From an uncultured Kordia sp. (lineage in GTDB: Bacteria > Bacteroidota > Bacteroidia > Flavobacteriales > Flavobacteriaceae): a stretch of DNA of 64,000 bases. Made by a program: the position numbers and the translations under genes. The DNA lies in assembly GCF_947496985.1 (NCBI RefSeq), contig NZ_CANMEZ010000005.1, positions 248,001-312,000 on the forward strand, written 5' to 3'. Positions 63,226 through 64,000 of this stretch are shown piece by piece. Below the pieces are notes generated by a model, which was not told the origin of the DNA, searched no databases, and worked only from the letters and a program-made list of their open reading frames with translations. Position 1 is the first letter of the stretch; each line of letters starts with the position of its first letter.

Positions 63226-64000
63226 TTAAAGAGCTAAGTTTTTTATCAATCCATCAATATGGAAGTAAGTTTCAGGATGTTCTAATAATAATTTATTAGC
63301 TATATTTTCGTTCACTTCTAATGATTTTTTGAATACACCAATTGGATGAATGTATTTTATCTTTCCGGGAATACCGCTGAATTGGACTAAGTCAAAATTG
63401 TTAGGAGAATCAAAGTATGATGTAATCTCTATTTGCTTATGTTTAGCCATGTAAAAGAACAAGAGTTGTTCATAAATCATATTAAACGGACCTTTGGTAA
63501 TAGTGTCCATGTTTTCAAGGTTATCATCTACAAATTTGAAAGCTTCTTTTGTGTATTCTTGAATGAAATCTAAGTTGTGTCCTCCAAACAATCCAGCATT
63601 GATTGCCGTAAGTATGTCTTTGTTTGGAGTTATGTTTTTTAATACATCAGGAATGTATTCGAAAGCATTTACTATTTCATTAAAATGTGTATGATATACA
63701 GGCATGTTTACTTCTAAACTTTGTACGTACAAAGGCGCATTTTTCACTTTGTTGTGAATATCTTCCCATATAAAAACATCACCGTCCGCATGAATGAATG
63801 GTTCCTTTTGAATGCTATATGCGTATATTTTTCCTAAAGCCCAAAGGTCTTGTGGATATTTGTCTAACTCATCTAGCGCAACTGTAACTTTAGTATATGG
63901 TAATTTTAAAACATCTATGAGGATTTTTTTTCCGTATGCGTCAGTGACCAATTCTACATTGTCAAAATATTTTCTAAATTGTAAACAACTTAATGCCCAA
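63226..64000 (-). CDS. DUF6734-like, glycosyltransferase-like protein, 5' end outside the window
   Basis: The frame is open from the right edge to the stop at 63226, about 257 residues visible. Sixteen further in-frame codons precede the TTG at 63951 (WALSCLQFRKYFDNVE then LVTDAYGKKIL), so that TTG is not the start. The segment YSIQKEPFIHADGDVFIWED has a DxD-like metal motif in the context of GT-A-type transferases, and NAGLFGGHNLDFI is a second conserved-looking block. I recall DUF6734 proteins near Bacteroidota lanthipeptide-type loci, but this assignment is by eye. The adjacent LanC-like gene strengthens that association. It may be the first or an early gene of the operon; its acceptor is unknown. 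Confidence 0.6.
   Translation of the reverse strand, partial: WALSCLQFRKYFDNVELVTDAYGKKILIDVLKLPYTKVTVALDELDKYPQDLWALGKIYAYSIQKEPFIHADGDVFIWEDIHNKVKNAPLYVQSLEVNMPVYHTHFNEIVNAFEYIPDVLKNITPNKDILTAINAGLFGGHNLDFIQEYTKEAFKFVDDNLENMDTITKGPFNMIYEQLLFFYMAKHKQIEITSYFDSPNNFDLVQFSGIPGKIKYIHPIGVFKKSLEVNENIANKLLLEHPETYFHIDGLIKNLAL

Larger units (their letters stand above)
19489..64000 (-). other. Lipopeptide NRPS/PKS biosynthetic gene cluster, incomplete at the right edge
   Basis: All eleven genes point the same way. From the DUF6734-like gene to the exporter gene the gaps are at most 40 bp, or the genes overlap. The cluster contains loading (FAAL), seven A and seven complete C domains, two PKS modules, one epimerase, one thioesterase and one exporter. 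The last two genes (nucleotidyltransferase, GT2) follow wider gaps and may or may not belong. The promoter lies outside the window and the cluster ends at the hairpin at 19356-19398. Confidence 0.85.

Noticed and set aside
63949-63951. TTG as the start of the DUF6734-like gene
   Set aside because: Sixteen further in-frame codons continue to the right edge with protein-like sequence; the true start is outside.
1-64000. CRISPR arrays, insertion sequences, tRNA or rRNA genes
   Set aside because: No direct-repeat array, transposase-like ORF, terminal inverted repeats, or tRNA/rRNA-like sequence was recognised.

Overview
The window is AT-rich DNA from a marine-type member of the Bacteroidota, most likely Flavobacteriaceae and possibly Kordia-like. 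Evidence for this is a SusC/SusD pair, many Cys-anchored lipoproteins, a flavobacterial promoter of the TTG-N20-TAnnTTTG type, and weak or absent Shine-Dalgarno sequences. The genus is an inference from overall flavour, not from a marker gene.

Left part (1-9.4 kb): the 3' part of a SusC-like TonB-dependent transporter, its SusD partner, a strong terminator, and a large FG-GAP/UnbV-type lipoprotein. Next comes a divergent pair: a TetR repressor gene against a two-gene unit (DUF2867-like and SRPBCC-like proteins). The shared promoter region carries a perfect 18-bp palindrome that overlaps the promoter -7 element. A small membrane protein of unknown function follows.

Middle part (9.4-19.1 kb): a tightly packed minus-strand catabolic operon. 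In transcription order it encodes a secreted GH3 glycosidase, a lipoprotein esterase, a lipoprotein SMP-30 gluconolactonase, a second GH3 (lipoprotein), gluconokinase, 6-phosphogluconate dehydrogenase and a GntP gluconate permease. Together they suggest extracytoplasmic release of glucose, passage through gluconolactone and gluconate, then uptake and entry to the pentose phosphate pathway. No glucose dehydrogenase is present in the window.

Right part (19.5 kb to the end and beyond): a roughly 44-kb, minus-strand NRPS/PKS cluster. In transcription order it has a DUF6734-like, glycosyltransferase-like gene that runs off the window, a degenerate LanC-like protein, six megasynthases, a SyrD/PvdE-type cyclic-peptide ABC exporter, an ANT(6)-like nucleotidyltransferase and a GT2 glycosyltransferase. 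The megasynthase line is FAAL-ACP-C-A(Thr)-PCP / KS-AT-KR-ACP / KS-KR-ACP-C-A(Asn)-PCP-C / halfC-A-PCP-C / halfC-A-PCP-C-A(Ser; two inserted methyltransferases)-PCP-E / C-A(Gln-like)-PCP-C-A(Pro-like)-PCP-TE. Seven A domains match seven complete C domains, so gene order equals assembly order. The predicted product is an acylated lipopeptide: fatty acyl-Thr extended by two reduced malonate units, Asn, two unassigned residues, a methylated D-Ser, a Gln-like residue and a Pro-like residue, released by a thioesterase.

The most unusual features are the doubly interrupted serine A domain, two proteins that begin with half a condensation domain while their upstream partners end in DF(D/N)F, a PKS module without its own AT, and the LanC-like plus DUF6734-like pair at the head of an NRPS operon.
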